In this document: positions 22,822-36,600 of the stretch, piece after piece | Layout: each line of letters begins with the position of its first letter | How positions within the stretch are numbered: position 1 is the first letter of the stretch | Source: Erpobdella octoculata | Taxonomy: Eukaryota; Annelida; Clitellata; Hirudinida; Erpobdellidae | Length of the DNA: 64,000 nucleotides | Direction: 5' to 3' | Assembly: GCA_963978895.1 (NCBI GenBank) | Contig: OZ022243.1 | Span: forward strand, 11,368,896-11,432,895 | Made by a program: the position numbers and the translations under genes | Notes under the pieces: generated by a model | Seen by the model: the letters and a program-made list of their open reading frames with translations, nothing else | What the model was told of the DNA's origin: nothing | Databases searched by the model: none

Positions 22822-24255
22822 TCTAATGTGTATCAATTGTGATATACTAGCTCTAGTAAATAACTTATATAATATAAGTAATAGTTAATGAAATCAAAGC
22901 CACAGCTGATTACGCCAAGCTCTGAAAGTGACTTGTTTATTTTTTTTAATGCCGCCAACAATTAGGGATGCAATGCAACAAAATTATTAAATGTTAATAA
23001 AACTAGATGAGCCATAAGCTAAGTGTACCATAATTTATTTTTTTTATCGTAACAATGATAGTTTTTTTTAACTGCGTTACTTTTATTATTTTTAAATAAC
23101 TCTATCACACACGCCTGGGATCCAATGGCCTCCAGCCGGCAGTGGGGGATATAACCGTACATAACTTGATGTTAACGCCATAAAATCTTGTTGAAATATT
23201 ATTTATTTCTAAAACGCTCTTTTTCCACGCTAAGCTAGGGTTGGACGTTTTCTCCGTATCAATCAATAAATTTTTTTCAAGTCATGATGGAGCAGAACGC
23301 TTCAAGGCCGAGCGAATCTATCTTGAAACTCATAAGAAATATATTATGTGAGTCTGCACCCCAACATGTACTTCTTTCAAGACTATCCGTAGAATAGACC
23401 ACAATTATGTCCATACTAATAAATTCTTAAATAAGTTGCAGCAAACCCCTCAGGTCTTTATACTGGGATCAAATCTCTGTAGCACATATAATGGTATCCT
23501 ACAAATGACACATATGCCAACACAGAGACTGGAATGGTTAAAAGCAAAATATAGTTAATTAGTTATTGAATTGTTTTCTGGTTACACAAGAAAAGCTGTC
23601 AACATTGACCAGTATACCTACCCATAATTTATGGCTGGACATAACTACACACAACTTTTTATATTTTTTAGTTAAACTTTTCATTCTTATGCAAAATAAC
23701 TAGCATTTCTGGAATTACCCAATACATCACAATATTTGAACATTTTTAATTCATTGACCCATTCAAAATAATGGAGATTAACGAAGCAGGATAACATTAA
23801 TAAATGAATATAATTTTAACAGAATAGAACGTACAACTACCACAAAGATTGCACATCACTTAACTGGAATGAATAAGAACTTATACAGATGATTATTAAA
23901 AAAAAAAATTATTTTGAAAAATATAAAATTTTACTTCTGACCTGCCACCAAAATAAAGAAAATAAAGAAAACAACAATTAACAAATAATTGAACTTACAT
24001 ACAATTATAACCAGTCATAGGATTATATTACACAACCACACTAAACAATTTCAAATTAAGACTTAAATTCTGCAATCAGCCATCTGAACACATCGGACAA
24101 ATATAATGTGGCAATGATGGAATTTTAAATTCTGCCAATTTTTCAAATAAATAAACAAAAAGGGCACTAAAGCTTGTTATAAACATCGTTTCACAAAGTA
24201 TACAATTATTCTGGACTGTACATATTGAAAGAGGACCCAATTCAGTGATAATTTT
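22822..24255. other. Intergenic region between AP3D1 3' end and DSCC1 start
   Basis: 1.4 kb between two head-to-tail minus-strand genes. It should contain the AP3D1 3' UTR (the last CDS base is 24256) and the DSCC1 promoter. No canonical AATAAA is seen on the minus strand within 1 kb of the AP3D1 stop; the nearest lies at 23202-23207. No coding sequence or RNA gene recognised. Confidence 0.4.
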
Positions 24256-27200
24256 TCATCGTATGACAGAATTTCTTGCAAACAGTTCCTTGATGTTATT
24301 GGTGATATTTGCTAAAAGGTCAGTGGCATCTGATTTGCTATCAATCATTATGGATCCCAAGCTCTGAAAAGTAGAAAGTGAGGAATTTTATATTATGGCA
24401 CATTTATGTCAATCAATTAATTAAGTATAGTCTAGGCATATAGCATTTCCAATATCTAAATTCAATTATGTGCAGCATAAATTGGTGAAACAATAAACAT
24501 AAATATTATGAAGAAACTGTTGGATACCTGCAGTTTGACAAGAAGACAGACATGATGGTTGTGCAGTGTTTTTCCATACAGCGATGCTGAACTATCGACA
24601 TGCTCAACAACTTCAATAAACAGATAAATAAGTATAAAATAAATTTGCCATAAATAAACTCACAAAATAAATAATGATGAATAGCTAATAAACCTGAAAA
24701 GTTGCAATAAAAACAAATTTTCTTCAGGATAGTATCAAAATCATTATCATCATCTTCCACTTTGAACTGACATGAATGCTTTTCAAAAAGCAGTCCACTC
24801 GTCAACAGTTTTGCAAATGATTCACTGTAAGATGAAAACAACACAAGTCAATGTTTTTCATCTGAATTTATCAGCACTCAAGAAAACATCTTTCAATACT
24901 TAACAAAATTTTTTTCTTCTACTCCAAAAAGAAAAAAGCGTGTAAATAGAAAAAAAATACAAAAGTTTTTGTTTTATAATGAAGAGAATTCAGCGCATTA
25001 AAATGACTTAAAAATAGATTAGTAAGTTTTACTATTTAACTTTAAAAAACCGTATTTTTACAAATACTTCTTGGCGCTTCCGTACTTTGTTTTTACCATT
25101 CAGCTAGAGGTTATATGCAACCTAAATCTCAAATATCTTTTTAAATAGTCATTTTCAGCTTTTTATTTTAATTATGTCAGTTTTATAAGTTATATGACTA
25201 ATATTACAGATATTTTTAATTTAATATTATTCGTGTTAAACAGTAGCTGTGAGGCAAATATTTATTTTGTACCTAAAAAAACAAATAATAACCGCTGAGA
25301 AAAATAAAAAAATCCGAGCTCTCTACTTTTTCGAGTTTATGTTCCTCACCAGCCAACCAGCCAAAGTGTTTTATTAAGCTTCCTTTTTAGAAACAAGTTT
25401 ACAAAAATGCGCTAAAAATGTTTCAGAGCAAATATAACAAGTGAGTTAATTTAAAAATTTTAAAAATTCTTTTAAAACAGTTATACAATTTCAAAACGAC
25501 ATCTTATTATAAAAATAGTACCCTGGCAAATAGTAAACAAAAGATGTTTATAGTAACTATGACGATGAAAGTTTCTGTCCTCATTATTAATATGCTTATT
25601 TAATCTATTTTTAAGAATTTTTGTTTCTTAAACTTAATTTTTGTCAAATTAGAATATAAATTTTTTTGTAGTTAGCCAATTTTATAATGATCTTCAAAAC
25701 TTCAAAATGTCCGCGGACATCCCGTCCCGTGGACATCCTGACAAGTGAAAGTTAATAAAAGCATGTAAAAGACATAAAACACAAGAAAAACCGAAATGCA
25801 TACAGACTTCAAATTTAACAATCAAAATAAATGGATTTGATTTATACAAAAAGAATTTGTAACAATGAAAAAAAACCAACCTGTTTATCAATGTCGGTGG
25901 CAACATGAAAGCAGTACATGGAACAAACAACTTGAAATCAAGTTTCTCTTGTGAGGATCCATCTTCCGACTTGAATAAATAAATTAAATTAATAAAACAA
26001 ACTATGAAATTATCAAAAAGATTACAAACACTTTACCAAGATCAATAAACCAAGAAAGCTTCCCAGCAAATTACCAACCTTGATAATGTAAGTAAGAATT
26101 CCCTTAAGTGTTTGTGTCACATTGATTCGTTCAATATTGAAGTGAAATTGAAATTCCTTGTTAGCGAGAGAAGAAAGTTTGAAGGGAAGTTTCATTGCAG
26201 AAGTAGAATCAGAAGCATGCTGCAAATAAAATAAATAATAATGCAATAAATAACCAAAGTAAGATACATTGGTGTTACTGGTTTGGCGTGACCATTTTGG
26301 TGAAAGACAAAAGGAAAACAGCAGTAACAAATAACTAATAATAACTTGTTAAATGTATGTGTTGGCAACCTACAAGAAGCTTTTACTTTGGAAAATAAAA
26401 TAAGATAGTTAAGTGAATTCAATGTTATTAATCTTTGGTTTAACTTCTTTCATGACTAAAACTTTATAAGTGTTTGTTCAATAAAAAAAGGTTATGGAAT
26501 ACCACCTTTAGAATAGAATAAATGTTTATGCTTTTCATATGAAATGTAAATGCACAAATTATCACCAGTTAACTGATGTTTCAACAATTCTTATCATGCA
26601 TTGCTAACCTATCCTAAGAGTTAAATAGTCGGGAAATAGTCAAAATATCCACTCCAAAATTTGATTACCAACAAACAAGCATGCAGACATGCAGACTCAT
26701 GAAGTTAAACATAAGCATTTACAAAAGCAGCTTGTTTTGTAATTTTTTGAAATTTTTCAAACAAGAATGGAATGGAAAGAAGAAAAACTATGAAAAAAGT
26801 TTAAGTGAATGTTTTTGGAAGAGCAAATTTTTCCAAAGGTGAAATGGAGGTTGTTAACCTTCAGCAAACTGTCACTACCTTTTATAAAGATTTAAAGCAT
26901 AATAGATAACAACTTTAAAAGCATCACTATAAATTGGAGCAAAACAGATCCCCAAAGCATCTTGCACCAAAATGGTTGTGCCAACTCGGTTGTGCCTAAA
27001 CATCATGCAGCTCATAAAAACAAACAAGAAAAACATAAATATTTTACCTCTTTGACAAACATTGCATTGCTTGAGTCAAGTACAAGAAATTCTAAATCTT
27101 TGATGACATTTTTAGAAAGATTCGTAAACACTACGGAGGCTATGAGACGATTTGTGTGGGTTGGAGTGACTCGAAGTTCACATGTCTAAAAAAAATAACA

Positions 27201-30200
27201 GTTGATGATGCAATGGATGGTATGTAATTATTAAAGAGATAATATTGAGTTATTATGGCAACATATGAGTATGATTATATTCAATCAGATGTCTTGAAAA
27301 TTCATACAAACCAGTCGAATGGATGCATCTTCAGCTAGTAGAACACTTTTTAGCATGGACTGGAAATAAACAAATATGTAGATGATCAACAGCATATAAA
27401 TATATAAGATTAAACTAACTTCATAAAAGAAATTTAATATGAAGAATATCTATAAATCTTATTCTTATTAATACTTTATATCTATATATATATATATGCA
27501 CAAAATTTTGACTAAAAGAGCCAAATAACAAATTTAGGGCTAAAAAATTGTTATTTGTTCTCTTAAAAATAAGTCAAATTTTTTTCTTTGGCTTGGTTGA
27601 ACACTTAGAAATGTCATGTACTGATAATCAAGAGACTTAAGACCAATTTCACCAAAATAAAAAGAGATTTAGAACACCATACCCAAATTTTTCTTTATAA
27701 ATAAAAAAAACTTTACTAAAAAGCATTATAATGTTATGTTAAGTCTCAGTTAAGTTTTCTACATAAGAACTTTCAAGATGCAAGCTTTCTAAGATACGAA
27801 TAAGCATATTCAATTAAAAAAAACATTATTAAATAAGACAACAAGATTTAAATTGAAGATTATTTAAAAGTTTTTCATAATAACATCAAACCAACCGGTG
27901 ATTCTTTAATAATAATTGTCTGGGGAGCTTCTTCGAGCGAGGGAGTGACGAGACCTTCAGTTTCTATGTACTCACTCTGTTTTTTCAATCTTTCTTTTTC
28001 TTTCTTTCTTAATTTTGTGGACTTCTCAGATTTTGATTTTGATTTTTTCTGATAACAGAAACACGGAAATGCAAAGTTACAAACAAATAAACGCAAAACA
28101 ATTTATATAAACACGTAATTGAAAAAATAAATTTAAAATATGCTTTCTTTTCATTAAAACTTAAAAACTAATAGAATGGATCAAATGGAACAAAATGTAT
28201 GAAATCTTATTGTAAGAATTTCTTAAGAAAATAACAATGATAGAAAAGCACCCTGCTGAGATTCAATACGAGAACATACAAGTCACACAGAGTACAGCGT
28301 GATATGTATTGAACTGCAAATTCTCTTTTAATGAATAGAATGATTTAATGATTATTACAATTTCATTGAAAAATATTTATGCATTTATTATTATATTTTA
28401 ATTGATCCTTACTTATCATTCATTGATGATCAAACTAAACCTAACCTGAAGTAACAAATAAAATAAACTAGAAGAGGAACACATAAATTATTGTCAACTA
28501 ATGATAATGACCAGTGATGGTAGTTACTACCTATAAATAGTTAACTAATAGTTATTAACTACTTTAAAGTAGTTAAGAAATAGTTAATAACTACTTTTTG
28601 TTAAACTAGTTAACAACTAGTAGTTAACTGTTTTTTTAAAATAGTTATTAACTACAATAGTTAACTATTTTTTAACTACTTTACACAACCGATGATATTT
28701 TTAACCGCAATGGATATATTTCGAAGTGAAAAGTCATACATTGGTCACATTATTCCAACCATCATTGCCATAAAAAAATATCATCCTGTTTAGATAAAAC
28801 CATCAAGCCTCTTTTACAAGCGCTAGCTCATGGTATAGAAAAAAAAAACGATTTGGTCTTGTTTTGGAAAATGAAGAATATCTTCTAGCATCAGCGATAA
28901 TTCCCCAATTCAACCACACTTGCATATAATACAGATAGCTTTTGAAAAAAACTAAAAGGTAGAAAATAATAATTAAAAATTAATTACAATTAAAATTTTA
29001 TTTAATGTTGAGAATAATTCTAGAAAAATATAACAATTAAAACCTCTTTAATTGGTGCTTGAACATGATCAGCTTGAGCTGTTGTATCAACTGTACAAGT
29101 AACAACAGCTGGTTGAGCAGGTGTAAGCCAAAAATCTAAATCCTACAAATAAAGTCATTCATACTGCTAAAAAAAACTAACCCATAAAAACAAAGTTTTT
29201 ATTATAAATCCTTTATATACGATCCTAGATTTTTAATTACTAATTCCTTTTACAGCCCAGAGCCAAATTCAAAAATTAAAAATCCGTTAAAATTTGGTGT
29301 TTTTTGAAAAACTTAATTATACAATATCCGATCAAACTGAAATTTTGATAGATTCAATTGTCTCGCAGCCCAAGTCGATGTGCCAAATTTCAGCTCGATC
29401 GGATAACGGGAAGTGAGTTAATTTTGAGACTCAAAGTTTGTGACCGTCAGGAAGACAGACAGACAGACGGGAAGACAGTCGAAAATAATATAAAGGATTT
29501 AAAAACAAACAACACATATTGAAACAACACTCATTGAAACAACACATATTGAAACAACACTCATTGAAACAACAAATATTGAAAAAAATGTCTTACTTGA
29601 GCTTGAGTGACTTGATCATCTTCTACATGCAATTTTTCATGCTTGGATGATTCTTTGCTAACTTTCTCTTTACTAGATGATACTTTTTCTTTGGAAGACT
29701 TTGTTTTCTATGTTATCAAAATATACAGATTAAAATTAGTGATTCATTAAAACATATATTCATATATAGTCTTGGGTAAAATTTAAAATCAAATGATTCA
29801 AAGTCATGGACCATGATTTTTTTTATTTTGATTTTTACATGTTTATGTAAAATATATCATGGAAAATGTTTAAGTTCAGTGAAAACTAGAGCTGTGCCGG
29901 TATATCGGCATGCCGGTATACCGGCCGGTTTTTGGCAATACCGGATTGTGGGGGGGGGGAGGCTGGGGGAAGACTTAGTCCACCAAAAAAAAATTTTTTT
30001 ATTAGCTTATTCAAGCTTGAGTATTTAGATTATTTGATAAACGTAGTATTTTTCATACATTTTGAATTATATCTACTTAGTTATATCATATATTTTTGCT
30101 AAAATTGTTCAATCTTGTAGTGCCTTCGGTCCATCCGATCAAGCTCGTATGAACTTTAGCCTCGTGTATCGGCAGGGGCGCAACTAGGGGGCCTTGCAAT

Positions 30201-30547
30201 TTTTCCAAAGATGATTTTTTTCTTTGAGTGGGGGGTGCTTCATTTATTTTCAATCTATTATATGCCTATATATTTATATGTTTATACATATCATAAACTT
30301 ATTTTTTAACATTTGCTGGTTTGAGACTGAGTTTGATTATCTTCAGTTTGCAGTCTTTCTTTTCTATCATTAATAAATTCTTAAAGATACCAAAAAAGAG
30401 CACGGAAGATAGTCAAAAATTGTTTTCGCCTGCGGCGGGTTTTTGCCTTTTTCAAACTTCAGCCCCCCAGGATTTTTTGCTGGTTGCGCCTCTGTGGGTC
30501 TCTCCTAGCTTGACATGCACTTTGTAAAATGCTACATATAGTATCAA

Positions 30548-30626
<79 letters not shown>

Positions 30627-33600
30627 ACCATGAATAATAATTGTACAATTATTGTAGTTTAGTTTTATCGTCCAAGCTGGCGACCGACGTCGGACGGTAA
30701 GACTAACGCTTTTCCAAACACTATTTCTAGCCATTTTCAGGCTGTCGACATTATACCGGTACCAGTAGTACCGGTTTTTGGCCTGGAAATACCGGTACCG
30801 GCATAAAAAACCATACCGGCACAGCCCTAGTGAAAACAAAAATATTCAGCAGAATAATAAAAGTATAATTATATAATTATGTACACATTTTCACACACAC
30901 ACACACACATTAATCAAGAGAGCAGGAGAAAAATACTTTGAGGTACCATGATTGTGAGTATTTTTTACATAGACTAGTTAGGACCAAAAATAAATTTTGA
31001 GATATTCACGCTAAAAAAAATTTAATTTAATTTAAAAAAATTATAGAGGATTTTTAAAAAACGAATTTTTACGGTTCACTTGTTTTATAATTTTTATAAA
31101 AATATTATAAAGATAAGATTCTCGTTACAACTTCACACATTTTTAAAACTTCTATAGAAAAATGAGCAGCAAAGATGTATATAGTATGAATGAATACCTT
31201 TTTGTCTTTTTCTTTTCTCGATTTAGATTTTTCTTTTTTAACTTTTTTATCTTCTTTCTCATTAAGAACACCATTTACTTCCTCGGCATGGAACGCCGTA
31301 TCGACTTTCCTGTGACATCTTATTGGAAGCTTTTCATTGTCTCGGAGTGGCCTTAAAGAAGTAAGTAATCTTTGAATATGATTGAATACTACAACAAGCA
31401 CCAGTCAACTAACGTTAAAGAAGTAATGTAATGTAATCTTTGAATATGATTGAATACTACAACAAGCACCAGTCAACTAACATCTTCATACTTAAGAGAA
31501 ACAAAAAAAACCCAACTAACTCATCCAAGTTGATATCTAGAAGTTTGTGCGGGTCATTGGCTGAGTTGTTTGTCTTCATGTCAGAGTCAGATAAATCAGC
31601 ACCCTTTAAATTAAGTATTTACCATATTATTTAAATTTCTGTATTATTTCTTATACAGTGCCCTCCATTTAAATATGTATTTTATTTTTAGTAGCAGTGT
31701 TGAATGAAAAAGATCCCTATTTCTAATTAGACCAAATAAATAATTTCACATTCCTTCTTTCTACACATGTGTTACTTTTCTCTACTTTCTTATAATAACA
31801 TTTTAGTTAGTCATCATTGCAAAAGACTTAATTATTTTTGTTTGCAAATAACAAAGACACCTAATTAGGCATCAAACATAGATATTATATTTCTTATCAG
31901 ATATATTTGGTACAGTTAACAGAATAATAAACTTCTTTTCTAATGTTTATATCCAAGGTCAAACAAACTTTTCAGAGCAAAGACTAAATTATATATTTAG
32001 CTTTAACTACATATTCAAACCACTTTGTGACAATATAACAATATTAATAACTGTGTATTACATCAGCTTTTAAATAAGAAAGAACCGCAGACAATGGAGC
32101 AATATAGATGGTCTGGGATGTGTATGTTATAATAAAACTGCAGAAGTTGAAGATAGTATATGGGGGCCCAAAGAGTCAGAGTTAGCTGAACCTTGGTTTA
32201 TAGCAACTACTTCATAAGTGCAGTGCAATTAGCAGTTTATAACAACAAAGTAACATATATAAAAATCCTTCATGCCCAAAATCGCACTTAAAAATGTCAA
32301 CTATATATAAAATCAAATCCATGCATAATATTCTTTGAAATAATTTGATAAATAACACATGCATGCATGCATACCTCTGGCATTTCAACAACTGCACTGA
32401 CAACATTTTTGTGCTTTTCATCATTTTCTTCTTCTTCTTCATCATTAGATTCATCTCTGGCAGATTTCTTCTTATGACTTGATTTCTTTTTCTTTGATTT
32501 GTGCTTCTTCCTGGATTGCTTTTCCAACTCTTGCTCCTTTGCTAATTTCATATACTTGTCCGATGAACCGAGACCTGAGAAATTGAAATAACGCTCTCAT
32601 CATGAATGTAACTTCAACATCAAAATGATTCTCATTTCATCACAAACGAAACAAGTAAGATGCAAAAACTAAACCTGGCACGTTGAAAGCATTTTGAAAG
32701 TTTGTATCATTCTGCTGGCTAGCCGAACATTCATCGGAATTTATCTTCAAATTATAAATACAAAATTACAATAAAACGATTAAACTTTTTTTTAAATCTT
32801 ATATTAAATCCTGAACCTTTGCACTGCCTCGAAGATAATGTGGATTATTAAACTGCTCCACCTTCCTCTGTTCTCTTCTCTGAAACCATATAAGTATTTC
32901 ACTAATTTGTCATAAAAAGTTTATAACTGACTATCTATAAAGTATAATACATACGGACTATCTATAAAGTATAATACATACAAGTACTATCTATAAAGTA
33001 CAATAGATACAAAGGGCTATCTATAAAGTATAACACTTACAAGGACTATCTATAAAGTATAATACATACAAGGACTATCTATAAAGTATAATACATACAA
33101 GGACTATCTATAAAGTATAATACATACAAGGACTATCTATAAAGTATAATACATACAAGGACTATCTATAAAGTATAATACATACAAGGACTATCTAAAA
33201 AGTATAATACATACAAAGGCTATCTATAAAGTATAATACATACAAGGACTATCTATAAAGTATAATACATACAAAGACTATCTATAAAGTATAATATATA
33301 CAAGCAGTGTTGGGAATGATTTAAATCAAACGATTTACAAATCCCGATTTAAATCACTTCTTGATTTGCGACTCTGATTTAAGTGACATTTTGAGTGATT
33401 TTGATTTAAAAATCTCAAATCATTATCTGAAATCAATATTACGTTTACTTATTTATGTTAATACATATATCTATGGTTAATACTTTAACACTGCGTTTGA
33501 TATTCTATTTTGATGTTCTAATTGGATTTAACAAAGATTCGACTAATGTCAGCCAACATAACAAGGTCAAGGTTGAGGTTGCAGCCTACTATTCAGATTC

Positions 33601-36600
33601 TGACAGATCACTCTCTATGCTGCACAAATATGCAGCTGTAAAAACAACTTTTATCCAGTATAATATGTCACTACCATCGCCAGCACCAGTTGAAAGACTC
33701 TTCAGCACTGGTGGCCAAATTGAGACTGCTCGACGTAGACTATCGGATATGTCCTTTGAACACCTCCTGTTGCTGAAGGCTAACTTGAAGACTGACTGGC
33801 AGTGACCGCATGCCAACGATTGCTCAATTACTGAACAAGTTTCGAGAAGTGATTTGCGTGATTTAAATACATTTATGTTTGATTTTGATTCTAATCACTT
33901 TTCAGTGACTGATCTTGGGCTGATTTACAAATAATTTTTGAGTCTGTGATTTTGATTTAATTCATTTCAATTGTGATCTTACCCAACACTGCATACAAGG
34001 GCTATCTATAAAGTATAATACATACAAGGGCTAGCTCTTTTTCGGTGAGTTCTGGCAGCTTCCTATCATCTTCATATCTGTATAATTGAATGGAGAATGA
34101 AACAAAAGAGAACAACACAACACAATAACATTGTGCATTTAATAAACATAACATACCTGGAATGGTCATTCATAGAAATAAACACATGCTTTCTTTCTAC
34201 TTCGTCTTCAGAACTTTCCGAAGGAGGATCGTTTATCCACTTGTCCAGATCAAGACTAGAAAATGATTTTTTAATAAAAACAAGTTAAAATACAAGTTGC
34301 TTTTAAGCAATCATTGTAATTCACGTAGCATTAGATAATAAATTTATATTTTTTACTTTTTTCAAAGATTTAAATAAATGTCAACAAATACAGTATGTGA
34401 ACTTTTCTCTGATATAACAATTAATCTAAACTAACTCTTCAGGTATGGGAACTTTTCTCTGAGCCTTAGGAGCAACAGGATTCAATTCGCCTTGGAACAA
34501 ATCGGCAAGTTCCTCAGCCGCTTTGCCATTTTTTTCACAAATTTTCTGAACATATTTCAGAAGCTGTTGAGCTGAACAGGCCTTTACGAAATATATTTAA
34601 AAGTTTTAAAGTTTATGCAATTTTAGATAAAAAAAAAATATCTAATATAAAATAGACTGCAATAAAGTTCACTATAATTAATAATATGCACACCCTCTCT
34701 TGAACTTCCAGTTCGGAACTTTGAACAAACAAGTTCAATCCATCGATAACCATTTTGGTAATATCTTCAATACACTCCTTATCATCTTCAGCAGTCACAA
34801 GAACACGTGTGTATAGCTTCATAATGTTGTGCACACAAATACTTTGAATGTGACCTGGCAAGCCTGTTATTTTTGGCTTCAGCATAGACTCTAGAACTGC
34901 TTGAGGATTTTGAACATGCCTGCAAAATCATCATCATCATGATATTCATTATAGAGCTGAGGTTAATATTCATGCTTACTTATAAAATGAGGAAAAGTCA
35001 AAGCAATGTACTAAAAACATAATAATGAAAACTTAAGTTGAAAATAGACATTTTGGAAGCAAGGAAGCAGTGAATCTTGAAACATTGAAGACATTTTGTT
35101 TTTTGCTTTTAAATGAAACATTGAAGAAATTTTGATTTTAAATTCACACAAAGAAAATCTTCATTTATGAATTTGAGAAAAGTTGAAAGTTTGGCAAGAA
35201 AAACGATTAACGCAAAGTTGATGCTGCATGTTTGAAAACCGAAATTTATTTAGGCACCAGAGTAGAAACTCATAGAACTGAACATAGCACAACTTGAGAG
35301 AAAAATAAACTTAATAGACAACAAGAAGATTCTACCAGGACAGTGCTGATAACTCGTTTAAAATTAAATTTTAGACAGTTAAGTGATGCTTATCATTATC
35401 AGGAGAGAACTGCTTGCTGAACAACAACATTATCAAATGAGGACTGCTGTACATCAAAATGAAAACATTAGAGGAGCGATGTCTTTGCAGATACTTTAAT
35501 GGTCGAAAACATGATATATTATCTTTTGAAATGAATTAGGACAAAGAAATTATTTAATTGTCAACAGTTATCTTTGAATTTTGTGTAAAATTCAGAGATA
35601 AGTAATTCAGAATTAAAACAATTTCGAAATTATAGAATTTTGTAGTGCTTATCAACAGACCCATTAATTCTTTATAACAAGATATCCATCTAATTTGAGT
35701 AACAAGAAAACTTACTCAGAAAATTCTCCACAGATCCATGCTGCTGCCTGAAGAACTTCACAAATACCATTATTCTGAGCATTGGAAATAAGTAGATGAG
35801 GATTCTCAAGTAAGATCACCTAGAAATTAAATAATTGTAATAACAATATAGAAATTTACAACATTCTCTTCTTTTCCGGTTTTACATCCGTTTTTCCGTG
35901 CTTGGTTCCTTCCAATTTGGTGCCTCCATTCATCTCTATCCTGCGCCATCTCAGCCCTAAGGCCCAGACTGCGCAGATCATGGCTGACACATTCTCCCCA
36001 GGACTTCTTGCACCTGCCCCTCCTCGTCGACCCAGCCACCTCAAAGTCTCTGCAAGCAGAGACCCAATCATCTCTGCTTTTTCGCACCAGATGCCCAAAC
36101 CACTTAAGCGGACCACGCCTCACAACATCTGCAACCTCCTCCAAAGCCAGTTGCTTATACAGTTCCGTACTGCATATTCTGTTTTTGAGACTCACACCAC
36201 ACATCCACCGGATCATCATTTGTTCTGTTCTTTCCATCACTGACCAGCTCTCACTGCCATATACCAACACTGTCTGTATGCAAGTTCTGTAAACTTGACC
36301 TTTAACTTTCAGCGATGCTCCTCTTGAGGTTAAGATCGGAGCCAACTCCCTGAACTTTGCCCACGCACTTCTAACTCTTGCTCTAAATGCTTCTCCAGCT
36401 CCACCTCCTGCTGCAATTATATCCCCCAGGTAGCAGAATCTGTTAACGCATTCCAAATTCTGACCCTCTCCCAGTGATATTTGTTGCAGCACATCAGGAC
36501 TCACAAGATTTCCTCCTTGGCATTTTGCACAGCAGAAGTTGCTAATTTCTTTCAATTTGCCCTTAATATTGCTGCACTTCTTATGGACCCATGCTTGGCA

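Noticed and set aside
35902..36292. Plus-strand open frames of about 90-113 codons
   Set aside because: Antisense shadows of the LINE reverse transcriptase frame.
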